Assembly (NCBI RefSeq): GCF_900104265.1
Contig: NZ_FNJJ01000013.1
Span: 124,001-188,000, forward strand
Length of the DNA: 64,000 bases
Reading direction: 5' to 3'
DNA from: Ectopseudomonas guguanensis
GTDB lineage: Bacteria > Pseudomonadota > Gammaproteobacteria > Pseudomonadales > Pseudomonadaceae
In this document: positions 1 through 7,678 of the stretch, piece by piece
How the letters are laid out: each line of letters opens with the position of its first letter
Position numbering within the stretch: the stretch's first letter is position 1
Made by a program: the position numbers and the translations under genes
Notes under the pieces: model-generated
What the model saw: the letters and a program-made list of their open reading frames with translations, nothing else
What the model was told of the DNA's origin: nothing
The model's database searches: none

Positions 1-741
1 CAGACCGTGTCGTTTGAAGTAGACATGCAGGGCTTTCTCCAGTGCGCTATCGATCGGAATAGACCGGGTCCGCTTCGACTTGGTGTTGGCGAAGGTCACC
101 ATGCCGTTTCGCACTCGCTCAGGTGTCAGCGCCTGGGCCTCTCCCCACCGGGCACCCGTACTCAAGCAGACGCGAGCGATCAGGCCAATACCTGGGCTGG
201 TAGTGCGTTCATCCAGGGCATCGAGTAGTTCAGCTATCTGGCAGGTCGAGAGGAAGGAAATAGGGCGTTCCTGTAGGCGTAGCGGACGGACCTTGGCCAG
301 TGGGTTGGGGTAGTCGATATCGCCCAGGCGGTGCAGCTCGTTGAACAAGGCTTTCAGATAGCCGAGCCGGTTGTTGAGCGTCTTGCCCTGGATGCCAGCC
401 TTGAGCAGCGCGTTTCTGGTTTCACAGAAGGCGTTGCCGGTGAGCTTGACCGCGATGGGGTCGCCGAGGTCTTTGGCCAGGTTCTGCAGGGTGCGGAGGA
501 TCGCGGCACCATCAGCCAGGGCATGGCCGTGCAGTTCGTGATACCGGATGCAGAGTTCTGAAAGGCGGCGACGGTCTTTCGGCTTGGGCGTCCAGGCGGG
601 CGACTCGATGCAATTGGCCCTGCAGGTCGCTTCGAAGCGCTGAGCCTCACCCTTGGTCTTGAAGGTCTTGCGAAAGCGCCGGCCTTTGATGGGTTCAACG
701 TCGACCTTCCAGCGGCCATCGCTGAGTTGCTCAATTGCCAT
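1..741 (-). CDS. Phage tyrosine integrase (C-terminus beyond window)
   Basis: The reading frame is open from the ATG at 741 to the left edge, giving 247 residues with no stop, so the C-terminal catalytic part (HxxR, Tyr) lies outside. The visible part has an N-terminal Arm-type basic region (about 1-35), a SAM-like core-binding domain (about 60-150), and the start of the catalytic domain. The motif LSTGARWGEA puts the first catalytic Arg near residue 198, and TKSKRTRSIPI near 220-230 supplies the beta-hairpin Lys. This is the XerC/Pf-type integrase architecture. It is the last gene of the minus-strand phage operon, and its 3' end points to the left attachment site, presumably an intact tRNA-Ser gene outside the window. 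The inference that it integrates this prophage rests on position. Confidence 0.9.
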   Translation of the reverse strand, partial: MAIEQLSDGRWKVDVEPIKGRRFRKTFKTKGEAQRFEATCRANCIESPAWTPKPKDRRRLSELCIRYHELHGHALADGAAILRTLQNLAKDLGDPIAVKLTGNAFCETRNALLKAGIQGKTLNNRLGYLKALFNELHRLGDIDYPNPLAKVRPLRLQERPISFLSTCQIAELLDALDERTTSPGIGLIARVCLSTGARWGEAQALTPERVRNGMVTFANTKSKRTRSIPIDSALEKALHVYFKRHGL

Positions 742-810
742 GATGTCGGCCCCGGCCAAGAGCGTGAACGTCAGCGTGTTTGTCTTGTTTGTGTATTTGG
801 CAAACAAACA

Positions 811-2088
811 TCAGACAGCACGCCCCCAACGCACATGCCGTTCTTCAAGGATGCCCTTGATGTGCTTATACAGGCCGTCTTCGTCCATGCCTTTGGCGGC
901 ATAGTGGTCGCGGATCACCGGCCAGCACTCCCAATCCTTGAGCCGATAGAAAGCCTTTCTAGCGCCCACTCGCTCCCGTGCCAGCAGGCTGACGAAGTTT
1001 CCCAGGAATAGCTCGACGTTCTTGCCGGAGAAGCCCCGCGAGGTCTTGTATTGGCGCTTGTACTCGGTTTCGTCCACCAGGGAATCGACCGGCAGATCCA
1101 CGCGCACATCGTCACGGATCAGCGTCCAGATGGGTTCGAAGTAGCCAGGGCGAGCCAGCAGCTTGAATTGGCGCAGGCCATAGCGCCACAGGCCGTCTAG
1201 GTGCGGAGCAAAGGCAGCGTAGCTGTTGGTTTCGATGGTCTCGCCGCTGTGCAGATCGAACGAGCCGGAGGCGAACTGCTGGATAACCGAGTGGTGGTAA
1301 CGCAGCTCGACGCGCCACACGTCCTGATCAGGGTTGTAGTTATCCGGGTCGCCTTCATCGAAGCTATCGCGACGTTTCCAGATGCCTTCCCAATAGTCGA
1401 GCTTGTCAATGGAGCGGGCCTGTTCGGTCTTGTTGTAGATCCCGAGCTGGACGCCTCCCGCTGAGCCGAACAGGTAGGACTGGCCTTTGCCGTAGGTGGC
1501 TGATTCCAGCGTCCACTGGATTTCCTTGATACCGGAGATATCACGGGCAGCACGTGCGCGGCAGTGCATGCGGGCGACCAGATCAGCAGGCGGTTGCCAT
1601 CCCTGCAGGTCTAGCGCGAGGTGAACGGCGCACTGGTTACGCTCGACGTTGGTCAGGACGTGGCTGGCGTAGTAGTCGAGGCGCTCCTGCAGGCGCTCGG
1701 GGCAGAATTGGTCGATAGCGTGGGGCGAGACTTCGATTTTCAGGTGGGGGCCGATGTTCTCGATTTTGGCGTTGAAGTTCTTCACCAGCAGGATGATGCC
1801 CAGGTCAGCATTCTGGAGCTTGTACTGGTAACCAGAATCCTTGCTGACGCGACCCGAGTGCCAGCGCTGGCCAGCGAAGTCGACGATGGTCCCTGGCTTG
1901 TCGAAGAGACACATGATTTCCGGGCGGATCAGGCCGCGATACAGCTGGCGGACGGTATCGACGCTGCAAGCCAGGATTCGGACGTTGGAAAGGTCAGTTA
2001 TCCGAGCGGTCATGCTGTCGAAAAACAGCCTACCGGTCGGGGTTTTCTTGAACTCACGATCAACGCGGAGTTGGTCTTTAACTGCCAT
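811..2088 (-). CDS. Inovirus replication initiation protein
   Basis: A 425-residue protein directly upstream of the integrase and downstream of the Zot gene, the position and size of the replication initiator in Pf1-like phages (Pf1 ORF424; gene II/RstA role). Such proteins nick the phage origin for rolling-circle replication in the cytoplasm. No signal peptide or TM segment is seen. Catalytic Tyr residues cannot be assigned with confidence by eye, though Tyr is frequent through the middle (LGIYNKTEQA and LDYWEGIWKRR, about 220-240). The start at 2088 has a GGAGC box about 9 nt upstream. Assignment is by synteny, length and general family resemblance. Confidence 0.75.
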   Translation of the reverse strand: MAVKDQLRVDREFKKTPTGRLFFDSMTARITDLSNVRILACSVDTVRQLYRGLIRPEIMCLFDKPGTIVDFAGQRWHSGRVSKDSGYQYKLQNADLGIILLVKNFNAKIENIGPHLKIEVSPHAIDQFCPERLQERLDYYASHVLTNVERNQCAVHLALDLQGWQPPADLVARMHCRARAARDISGIKEIQWTLESATYGKGQSYLFGSAGGVQLGIYNKTEQARSIDKLDYWEGIWKRRDSFDEGDPDNYNPDQDVWRVELRYHHSVIQQFASGSFDLHSGETIETNSYAAFAPHLDGLWRYGLRQFKLLARPGYFEPIWTLIRDDVRVDLPVDSLVDETEYKRQYKTSRGFSGKNVELFLGNFVSLLARERVGARKAFYRLKDWECWPVIRDHYAAKGMDEDGLYKHIKGILEERHVRWGRAV

Positions 2089-2213
2089 TTCTAATGCTCC
2101 AAATAGTGCCGAATTGACACGTTTAACCTTGGTTTATCTGACGTGCTACAGGGACGTCAGCGGCGTGCGCGCCGCTCGCTCCCTCTGAACTGAACCGCTC
2201 GCTCGCGGCGCGC
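2089..2213. other. Hairpin-rich gap, candidate inovirus replication origin/packaging signal
   Basis: This 125-bp noncoding gap lies between the Zot gene and the replication gene. It holds two inverted repeats: CTGACGT (2138-2144) with ACGTCAG (2154-2160), and GCGCGCCGC (2167-2175) with GCGGCGCGC (2205-2213). The loop of the second carries further GAGCGAGCGG-type repeats. In filamentous phages the intergenic region before gene II carries the plus-strand origin and packaging hairpins, so an origin is a reasonable reading. A simple terminator for the structural operon is the alternative. Nothing in the sequence proves either. Confidence 0.45.
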
Positions 2214-3515
2214 TCACCGCCACGGCCTTGCCGCGTATTCGCTGTTGGGAACAACATTCACCGGTAAAGCGCTAACCGTAGGAGGGGGCTTGCTGGTACC
2301 GGTAGAGCCGATGGCTGCCGCGGCAGAAATGCCGTTGAGATCCTGCCGAGTGCCGGAGGCATCTCGTTGCTGGGGGCGGCCAGGGCAAAGGGCTGTTGCG
2401 ACGTAACCCATGGGGTGGCTGATGTGAACGACGCAAGGGCCGAGGATGCGCACCAGATAGCCCAGGTTGCGTAGTTCGCCGAGGGACTGGCGCAGAATCT
2501 GGCCATCAGCATCGATGACATCGAACTGGCCAAGCTCGCGAATCTGGCCATCGACATTGGCAACCATGACGGCACGAACGGCGAAGGTGCGAGGTGCGTA
2601 GGGGTGGTTCAGCTCACCAGCCAGTACATCAGGCGGCTCGTTAACCAGAAGATCACCAGCAGGATCAGTGCGCGTATCAGGAGGAAGCGCAGGACTCGCC
2701 ACACCGGGCGAAGCAGCTGGAACAGCAGATTTCGCAGGGGCTTGAGCGCCGCCAGGAGAGCCGAACTTAGGCGTACCAAGAGATAGTAAAGCGACAAACA
2801 GACAGGCAATAAATGCCAGTAGAAAAAGTAGCTTAGGCGACTTGAGCAGGCTTTTTCCGGCTTTGGTGTCTTGGGCCTTTCCGGTGGCGGTGGATTGGTA
2901 GAGCCGGAAGGTGTCGGGCTTGATTCGTTTGTATTCAATGATGGTGCCTTCGGCGGGTGGCCGGTTGAGCTGGGCGTCATGCTGGGCCTCCTTGTAGCGA
3001 CCTTTGATGCCGATGACGGCAAGGTTGGAATGCTTGTAAGCCATCTCGCAGGTCATGCGGATGTCGTCGCGGATGTAGCTGATGTTCGGGGTGGTGAGCA
3101 CCACATCCCAGTTCCAATGGCGGTGGCGGGTCCAGCCGTCGAGCCAGTTCATGGGCCGGTCAGCGGCTTGGGCGGCTTCGGAACCGCCCGGGAAGTCGAA
3201 GCGCTCGAGGTCGCGTTCGCGCCAGGCTTTGGGGAAGACCAGCTGGGTTTCATCAAAGATGATGAACGCGCCGCGGGGTGCCCACTGGAACCACGTGCGC
3301 ATGCGCTCCATATCGGCTTGCTGCTCAAGGTCGAGGTTGATGATATCGACCCACTCCGGCAGATCAGGCATGACCTGCAGCACCCGCTCCAGGGTGAAAC
3401 CGCGCACGTTGGTGATGATCAACCGACCCTCTTTGAGGGCCGGCACGGCGTCGTCTTGAATCGCACCACAGGTCTTGTAAGAGCCGTTGGGGCCGTGGTG
3501 GATTTTGATCGACAT
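2214..3515 (-). CDS. Zot-like phage assembly ATPase (pI equivalent)
   Basis: A 433-residue protein (Pf1 ORF430 type). The N-terminal Zot domain has a Walker A motif GPNGSYKT at residues 8-15 and a Walker B-like AFIIFDET at 83-90. One TM segment at about 229-247 separates the cytoplasmic ATPase from a Pro/Ala-rich periplasmic tail. In inoviruses this inner-membrane protein drives virion extrusion. It starts 2 nt before the stop of the DUF2523 minor coat gene, so the two are co-transcribed. No pIV secretin gene follows, as is usual in Pf phages, which probably borrow a host secretin. Confidence 0.9.
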   Translation of the reverse strand: MSIKIHHGPNGSYKTCGAIQDDAVPALKEGRLIITNVRGFTLERVLQVMPDLPEWVDIINLDLEQQADMERMRTWFQWAPRGAFIIFDETQLVFPKAWRERDLERFDFPGGSEAAQAADRPMNWLDGWTRHRHWNWDVVLTTPNISYIRDDIRMTCEMAYKHSNLAVIGIKGRYKEAQHDAQLNRPPAEGTIIEYKRIKPDTFRLYQSTATGKAQDTKAGKSLLKSPKLLFLLAFIACLFVALLSLGTPKFGSPGGAQAPAKSAVPAASPGVASPALPPDTRTDPAGDLLVNEPPDVLAGELNHPYAPRTFAVRAVMVANVDGQIRELGQFDVIDADGQILRQSLGELRNLGYLVRILGPCVVHISHPMGYVATALCPGRPQQRDASGTRQDLNGISAAAAIGSTGTSKPPPTVSALPVNVVPNSEYAARPWR

Positions 3516-3517
3516 GG

Positions 3518-3877
3518 TTAGCGCCCTATGAACGGTACGAACTTGAGGGCGAAGCGGGTGGAGAGCGCTGAGAAGATGATGTTCAGCGCTTGAGGTATGC
3601 CGAAGAAGTTGAGCGCGCTGACGACTTCGGCTGGCAAGGCGCCCCAGCGCTGCCGCACGGCTTCGGCCAAGCCGATGTCTTGCATGACCCCTTGGGCCGC
3701 TTCATAGGCCACTTCCAGGGCGAGCAGTTGCACCTGTACCCAGGAGTAGATCGCAGCCTTGGTCAGCAGGACCAAGCCGTCTTTGACGAAGGTGTAGATG
3801 CCAGAGCTGAGGAAGTCCCACACGAACTGGAAGAACGCGAGGACTTGATCGAGAAAGCCGGAAAGCCAATCGAGCAT
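3518..3877 (-). CDS. Inovirus minor coat protein, DUF2523 (pVI-like)
   Basis: A 119-residue hydrophobic protein starting MLDWLSGFLD. A longer frame upstream is open but overlaps coaA; the start at 3877 leaves a 5-nt gap after the coaA stop and gives a family-typical length. Several membrane-spanning stretches are visible (about 10-25, 30-60 and 95-115). Position between the adsorption protein and the Zot ATPase matches gene VI of filamentous phages, whose product caps the virion end with pIII. DUF2523 membership is from sequence resemblance. Confidence 0.8.
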   Translation of the reverse strand: MLDWLSGFLDQVLAFFQFVWDFLSSGIYTFVKDGLVLLTKAAIYSWVQVQLLALEVAYEAAQGVMQDIGLAEAVRQRWGALPAEVVSALNFFGIPQALNIIFSALSTRFALKFVPFIGR

Positions 3878-3882
3878 GGTGG

Positions 3883-5478
3883 TTACCCTCTGAGGACGAT
3901 GATGGCGGCCAGGGCGACGGCCGCCAGGAGAAGCACGTAGCGCAGGTAGGAGAGCTGGTCGGAGTAGTCGGCCGGACAGATGCGCAGGGAGACACCGCCG
4001 GTACTGATGGAGAAAACTTCGCAAGGGAGCGAGCCGCTGCTATCGCTGAGGTTGAGGTCGAACACGCCCTTGAACAGGGCGCTGTATTCCCCCAGTTTCT
4101 GGTCCAGTTCGGCGCGGGCGTCAGCGATGCGCTGATCCCACTCGCTCAGGCCTTCGGCAAAGCTGCCGACTTCGCCTTGCTGGAGACCACGAGTAGGCCC
4201 CGCAGGGCCTTCGCTATCCTGATCTTCGCCATCACCATCGCCATTGCCGTTCCCAGTGCCCGAACCATCTTTGATGCCGCCTGAGCTGCTGCAATTGGGT
4301 CCAACGCACTTGGAGCTTTCGGAGGTGACGTTGCCATTGGCATCTTTGGTGGTGTGGCTGACGTTGGTCGTAACTTGGGTTGAGCAGGAGCCAACGCCCG
4401 AGCAAACGACCTTGGTTTGTGTATCGGTCTTGGTCGTAGTGGTGGAACCATCAGCGTTCTGCTTGGTTTCGACCTTGGTGTCGGTCATGGTCCCGGTAGA
4501 ACTCGGGCTCTTGCCGTGGCAGGTGAACTTCCCGCCATTGACGTGGCTGGCGGTGCCGCAGTTGGTGTAATCGCCTGGCTTGCCGGAGTAGTCAGAGGAC
4601 TTGCACGCCAGATGACCGCCAAGGCTGTCTTGCACGAAGACATACACGCAGGGTTCTTTTTCGTTAACGATAGGCGCGTCAGGCGGCAGGCACTCTTCAC
4701 CCTCAGGGCATATATCACCCGGCTCGACTGGTGGCGGAGCAAATACAGGCGGCGGACCCTCTGCGACTTCACCGGTGAAGTTGACCGCTACCCGGCATTC
4801 GACCGGGGCAGGCCCCAAGCTGATGGTGCCGGTCTTCTTCGGGGCAGGTGCTTTGCAATGGCTGAAGTCGAGAACGTTGGCTACGCAACCTTGCTGAACA
4901 ATAGGCGGCGGCGGGATGGGGTTGCCGTTGTCATCGACGGCGACGACGACGCTCGTAAAACGAGTGGACTCAGAGAAATGCTTGCACTGAGAAGGCTTAT
5001 CCGCTTCGCGGAAAGGTACGCATTCACCTTGGGCGTTTTTGATTTTGGGAATCGTGGCGCCGCCAATGAATTCTTCACCGCACTTTTCTCCGTTGGGAAC
5101 TTGTGGGGCTTCGCAAACACCATTGCCAGGATTGTAGGTTGTGCCTGATGGGCAAGAAGTGCCCTGACGATCTACGTGGACTGCGTTATTAGATGAAACA
5201 ACGCCAGCAACATCAGTTCCTGCCTTGCCGCGAGCTTCATAAACACAACGAAACCTCACAGATGACAGCAGAACCATATCAGTAACTGAGTGGGTGTATT
5301 TCGGGGAGTAACCATCCAGCCAAGACATATATTGGTCACATGCGCCGCGCGGAGACGCAGAGGTAAAATGCTGTGCCTGCGCAGAAACCCGCCAGTAGTA
5401 ATCTTCAGCACTAACACTCTGAGAGCAGAGCAAAGAAAGCAGCAAAGCTGCCGCAGTGACCCAAGCGCGATAACGCAT
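3883..5478 (-). CDS. coaA: Adsorption/attachment coat protein A (pIII-like)
   Basis: 531 residues from the ATG at 5478, chosen because it begins a clean signal peptide (MRYRAWVTAAALLLSLLCSQSVSA). The open frame extends 45 codons further up without signal-like sequence. The mature part is Cys-rich at the N-terminus, with Pro-rich linkers (IPPPPIVQQ, PPPVFAPPPVEPG), then a Gly/Ser/Thr-rich low-complexity middle (GSGTGNGNGDGDGED). The C-terminus has a TM anchor (YVLLLAAVALAAIIVLRG). This N-domain/linker/anchor layout and its place between the major coat and DUF2523 genes fit the host-receptor binding protein of Pf phages. The receptor (often type IV pili) cannot be read from sequence. Confidence 0.85.
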   Translation of the reverse strand: MRYRAWVTAAALLLSLLCSQSVSAEDYYWRVSAQAQHFTSASPRGACDQYMSWLDGYSPKYTHSVTDMVLLSSVRFRCVYEARGKAGTDVAGVVSSNNAVHVDRQGTSCPSGTTYNPGNGVCEAPQVPNGEKCGEEFIGGATIPKIKNAQGECVPFREADKPSQCKHFSESTRFTSVVVAVDDNGNPIPPPPIVQQGCVANVLDFSHCKAPAPKKTGTISLGPAPVECRVAVNFTGEVAEGPPPVFAPPPVEPGDICPEGEECLPPDAPIVNEKEPCVYVFVQDSLGGHLACKSSDYSGKPGDYTNCGTASHVNGGKFTCHGKSPSSTGTMTDTKVETKQNADGSTTTTKTDTQTKVVCSGVGSCSTQVTTNVSHTTKDANGNVTSESSKCVGPNCSSSGGIKDGSGTGNGNGDGDGEDQDSEGPAGPTRGLQQGEVGSFAEGLSEWDQRIADARAELDQKLGEYSALFKGVFDLNLSDSSGSLPCEVFSISTGGVSLRICPADYSDQLSYLRYVLLLAAVALAAIIVLRG

Positions 5479-5570
5479 CCTCACACCCCGTTGAGGAACA
5501 TGAGACACAGCGCCCGGGCGGTGGGCTGCAGAAATAAACAACTCATCGTTCATGGCAGCATCCAAAGAGA

Positions 5571-5588
5571 ACCCCGCCGAAGCGGGGT
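5571..5588 (-). terminator. Mid-operon terminator hairpin upstream of coaA
   Basis: ACCCCGC and GCGGGGT form a perfect 7-bp stem with a 4-nt loop, followed on the minus strand by TCTCTTT. It lies after coaB and the 25-codon ORF and before coaA. Filamentous phages have a terminator after the major coat gene that lowers expression of gene III, so this is the expected place and role. Confidence 0.65.
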
Positions 5589-5609
5589 CTGTTGCAACGG
5601 CTCTGTTGG

Positions 5610-5687
5610 TCAAAAGAACTCGCCGATTCGAAAGCCGGTGATGAAGGCACCGGCTATGAAGGCGCCGAGCATTACTGACCAGAGCAT
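5610..5687 (-). CDS. 25-residue hydrophobic peptide, candidate minor coat protein
   Basis: ATG at 5687, TGA at 5610-5612. The peptide MLWSVMLGAFIAGAFITGFR plus IGEFF is one membrane-spanning helix with a charged C-terminal end. It lies 12 nt downstream of the coaB stop, and AAGGG lies about 9 nt upstream of the ATG. Size and hydrophobicity resemble the pVII/pIX tip proteins of filamentous phages (about 32 residues), although in fd those genes lie upstream of the major coat gene. Too short for routine gene callers. Confidence 0.5.
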   Translation of the reverse strand: MLWSVMLGAFIAGAFITGFRIGEFF

Positions 5688-5699
5688 TGGTGCAGGCCC

Positions 5700-5960
5700 T
5701 TAGGCTTTGCGCAGCATGGAGAACACCACGCCGACGCAGGCCAGAACGGCCAGTGCCAGTGCGATGTAGCCGGCGATGGTGCTGGCGTCGGCCTGGCCTT
5801 CCTGGATCTGCGTCTGGATGGCAGCGGTATCGACCACAGCGGCGAAGGCCGGGACGGTTGCGACGGAGACGACAGCGCCGATGCAGGCGTTGCGAGCGAA
5901 GCGACGAGCACGACCGAAAGCGGTGGCGCCGTTTTGCAGCTGGGTTTTCAGTTGTTTCAT
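5700..5960 (-). CDS. coaB: Major coat protein (pVIII-like), Pf1 CoaB family
   Basis: 86 residues from the ATG at 5960, with GAGGT upstream at good spacing. A long basic leader (about 1-40, ending VPAFA) precedes a mature part of about 46 residues beginning AVVDTAAIQ and ending SMLRKA. Pf1 coat protein is also 46 residues, starts GVIDTSAVE and ends YSMLRKA, so identity of the family is clear. It inserts in the inner membrane after leader cleavage and then coats the virion filament. It is the best marker that this prophage is Pf-like. Confidence 0.95.
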   Translation of the reverse strand: MKQLKTQLQNGATAFGRARRFARNACIGAVVSVATVPAFAAVVDTAAIQTQIQEGQADASTIAGYIALALAVLACVGVVFSMLRKA

Positions 5961-5965
5961 GGTTG

Positions 5966-6214
5966 TTACCTCATGCGTCGTAGGACTGATGCGACCAATC
6001 CACCGGAAAGGCCGATTGCAAAAGCCATCAGCGTCCCGCCAAAACCAATGCCGAACGCCTCTGGCGAAAATCCCCCTGAGACCAAGATGTCTACATAGCC
6101 AGCGGCCTCGGGAGGGATCAGGTAGGCCTGTTGCCATCCGTACTGCGAGCAGGACACCGACGCATCTGCGTTGATGGTCCACTGCATGCACACTTGAACG
6201 GCAACGACCGACAT
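5966..6214 (-). CDS. Small inovirus membrane protein
   Basis: 82 residues, immediately upstream of coaB (5-nt gap). The N-terminal half has two Cys (VCMQW, VSCSQ) and a YGWQQAYL segment. The C-terminal half is a long hydrophobic Gly/Ala-rich helix (GIGFGGTLMAFAIGLSGGLV) ending in a basic RRMR tail. Pf phages carry a protein of this size at the same place (PA0722 position). A structural or tip-protein role is likely from position only; no catalytic motif is seen. Confidence 0.65.
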   Translation of the reverse strand: MSVVAVQVCMQWTINADASVSCSQYGWQQAYLIPPEAAGYVDILVSGGFSPEAFGIGFGGTLMAFAIGLSGGLVASVLRRMR

Positions 6215-6223
6215 ACAGCCCCC

Positions 6224-6403
6224 TTACTCGGCCAGGCTGGGGTCGCGGACGACCTCAGCCATGTCCTGGCAGTCGGGGCAGATGGTTTGGTGGGGCGCCG
6301 TGCGCAGATCGGGCAGCAGGTCGGCTTGTGGTGCCGGCTGCTGGTAGAGCTGGCCCATGGGCTGCCCGCAGCAGTCGCACAGCACGCGATCAACGATCAG
6401 CAC
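6224..6403 (-). CDS. Small four-Cys (zinc-ribbon-like) phage protein, GTG start
   Basis: A 59-residue ORF starting with GTG at 6403, preceded by a strong GGGAGGG box. It contains a CDCCG cluster near residues 9-12 and CPDC near residues 43-46, spaced like a small zinc ribbon, so metal binding is likely. It sits 9 nt upstream of the 82-residue membrane protein and 15 nt downstream of the ssDNA-binding gene, filling the operon with no gap. Pf phages have a small protein here (PA0721 position). Function is unknown. Confidence 0.6.
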   Translation of the reverse strand: MLIVDRVLCDCCGQPMGQLYQQPAPQADLLPDLRTAPHQTICPDCQDMAEVVRDPSLAE

Positions 6404-6418
6404 GGCGGCGCCCTCCCG

Positions 6419-6805
6419 TCAGGCCTTGGCCGGGTCCGGCTGAGTGCCGGTCGGCTTGGCTTGTTGTTGGGCGGCGAGCTTGCGAGCCTCGGCGGCAGTG
6501 TCAGCAGCGCCAGCGCCACGGGCAGCCTTGGCCGACTCGACGTGCAGGACGATGAACTTGCCGGCGTTCTTGGAGCCGCGTTCGATTTCCACGGTTACGC
6601 GGACGGTTTCGAGCACGTCGAGGCCTTTGCAGGCGCCCCATACTTCTTCGCGGACGTCTTCGGATACCTGCATCGAGAGCAGGGAAACGCCCAGGTCCTT
6701 TTCGCCGTCCGGTTCATCGCCAAAATAGAGTTTGATCAGGTCAACGTTGTCGAACTTCACGCGCTCAGCGCTGATGAATGCCAGTTCCATAGTGGTGCGT
6801 GCCAT
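6419..6805 (-). CDS. Probable inovirus single-stranded DNA-binding protein
   Basis: 128 residues: a beta-rich globular part (about 1-95) followed by an Ala/Gln/Pro-rich low-complexity tail (AAQQQAKPTGTQPDPAKA). The GAGGAAAC box lies just upstream of the ATG. Size, flexible tail and location before the small coat genes match the Pf1 helix-destabilizing (gene V-type) protein, which coats single-stranded phage DNA and stops second-strand synthesis. Residue-level similarity to Pf1 could not be verified here, so the call depends largely on position. Confidence 0.55.
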   Translation of the reverse strand: MARTTMELAFISAERVKFDNVDLIKLYFGDEPDGEKDLGVSLLSMQVSEDVREEVWGACKGLDVLETVRVTVEIERGSKNAGKFIVLHVESAKAARGAGAADTAAEARKLAAQQQAKPTGTQPDPAKA

Positions 6806-6827
6806 TTGTGTTTCCTCGCTTGGTTGC

Positions 6828-7056
6828 GCCTTATTGCGCGGGTTTGCCTTTCAGCAGGCCGAGCGGGTCCACACGGGCAAACTTCTCGTTTTTGCCCGGA
6901 TGGGGTTCTCGACTTGCCGAGGTTTTCAGTTAGCGCCGCTGGTGCAGCGGGTTGGGTTCAACACCAAGGGCTTTGCCCTTGTCATCCCACTCTTGCCGCC
7001 GAGGGCTCGGGAGCGCGGGGCGGTGGAGCTGCCCCACACTCACGAGCGGAGGCTGT
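6828..7056 (-). other. Phage early-region gap with no convincing gene
   Basis: The 229 bp between the ssDNA-binding gene and the 95-residue TM protein hold only short frames. One minus-strand frame ends at a TAA (6930-6932) after ALGVEPNPLHQRR and then stays open in the same phase to a second TAA (6831-6833), ending LLKGKPAQ. Another starts ATG ACA AGG (about 6990) and runs 19 codons. None has a good ribosome site. A decayed early gene, or one read through a stop, is possible. Confidence 0.3.
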
Positions 7057-7344
7057 TTAGGGTGGTGGGCGCTCAAGGGTGCGCTCCGCCCGTGCTTCCG
7101 TTTGTCCGAACGGTGGAGCGTGTTCGGACAAGCCGGGAGCGCGGCCCTTGACCGACATAGCAACGAGCGCGGCGGTCAGGCCTTTTAAGAAGCCGCGTGT
7201 TTCCGCCTGGGTATTGGCTAGGCGCGGGTCTGCAGGGCGGGTGGTGCGGGCACCATCCATGCGGCCAAACCAGTAGGCGACGCCGATGCAGTTAATGAGC
7301 AGCAGGCCGAGCATGACGATAGAGGGAGTGTCGAGAACGATCAT
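7057..7344 (-). CDS. Small phage membrane protein
   Basis: 95 residues from the ATG at 7344. This start is preferred because it begins directly before a TM helix (IVMLGLLLINCIGVAYWFG, about 8-26) and has GGTGGGGTGATC upstream. The rest is hydrophilic with a basic, Pro-rich C-terminus (LERPPP). It begins 4 nt after the stop of the Cys-rich gene, so translation is probably coupled. No family recognised; phage early operon position. Confidence 0.55.
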   Translation of the reverse strand: MIVLDTPSIVMLGLLLINCIGVAYWFGRMDGARTTRPADPRLANTQAETRGFLKGLTAALVAMSVKGRAPGLSEHAPPFGQTEARAERTLERPPP

Positions 7345-7348
7345 GCGA

Positions 7349-7639
7349 TCACCCCACCAGTTCGAACGGTTCGCGTAGCGGCACGAAGGGCGTTGGTTTG
7401 CCGGTGTCGTGCACAACGTGCCAATACTTGGGCGGTCGGTTGCTTGGGGTGTGTTTCGCGCAGATGAAGGCAGGCGTCAGCTTCCAGCGTCCACCGACCT
7501 TTAGGACCGATACGGGGCGGCACTCGGTGCAGGGTGTGGACGGGCAGGCTGCGGGGCGAGCCGTTTCGCGTCGGGACCAGCACACAGAGCAGTCGCAGGC
7601 CTCGGGGTGCGGCTGGTGCAGGTAGCGGGAGAGGTTCAT
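7349..7639 (-). CDS. Small Cys-rich phage protein
   Basis: 96 residues starting MNLSRYLHQPHPEACDCSVC. It has CDCSVC, a CPSTPCTEC cluster (about 33-41) and one further Cys (FICAKHTP), suggesting a zinc-binding fold. The overlapping frame from the nearby ATG (MTYEPLPLP) has the closer AGGTGAGG box, but its product is low-complexity and Cys-poor, so the Cys-rich frame is preferred. Function unknown. Pf phages carry small early proteins in this interval. Confidence 0.55.
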   Translation of the reverse strand: MNLSRYLHQPHPEACDCSVCWSRRETARPAACPSTPCTECRPVSVLKVGGRWKLTPAFICAKHTPSNRPPKYWHVVHDTGKPTPFVPLREPFELVG

Positions 7640-7678
7640 AAGTCATGCCCTCACCTGGGAGGCCGGAGGTTTGGCGGA

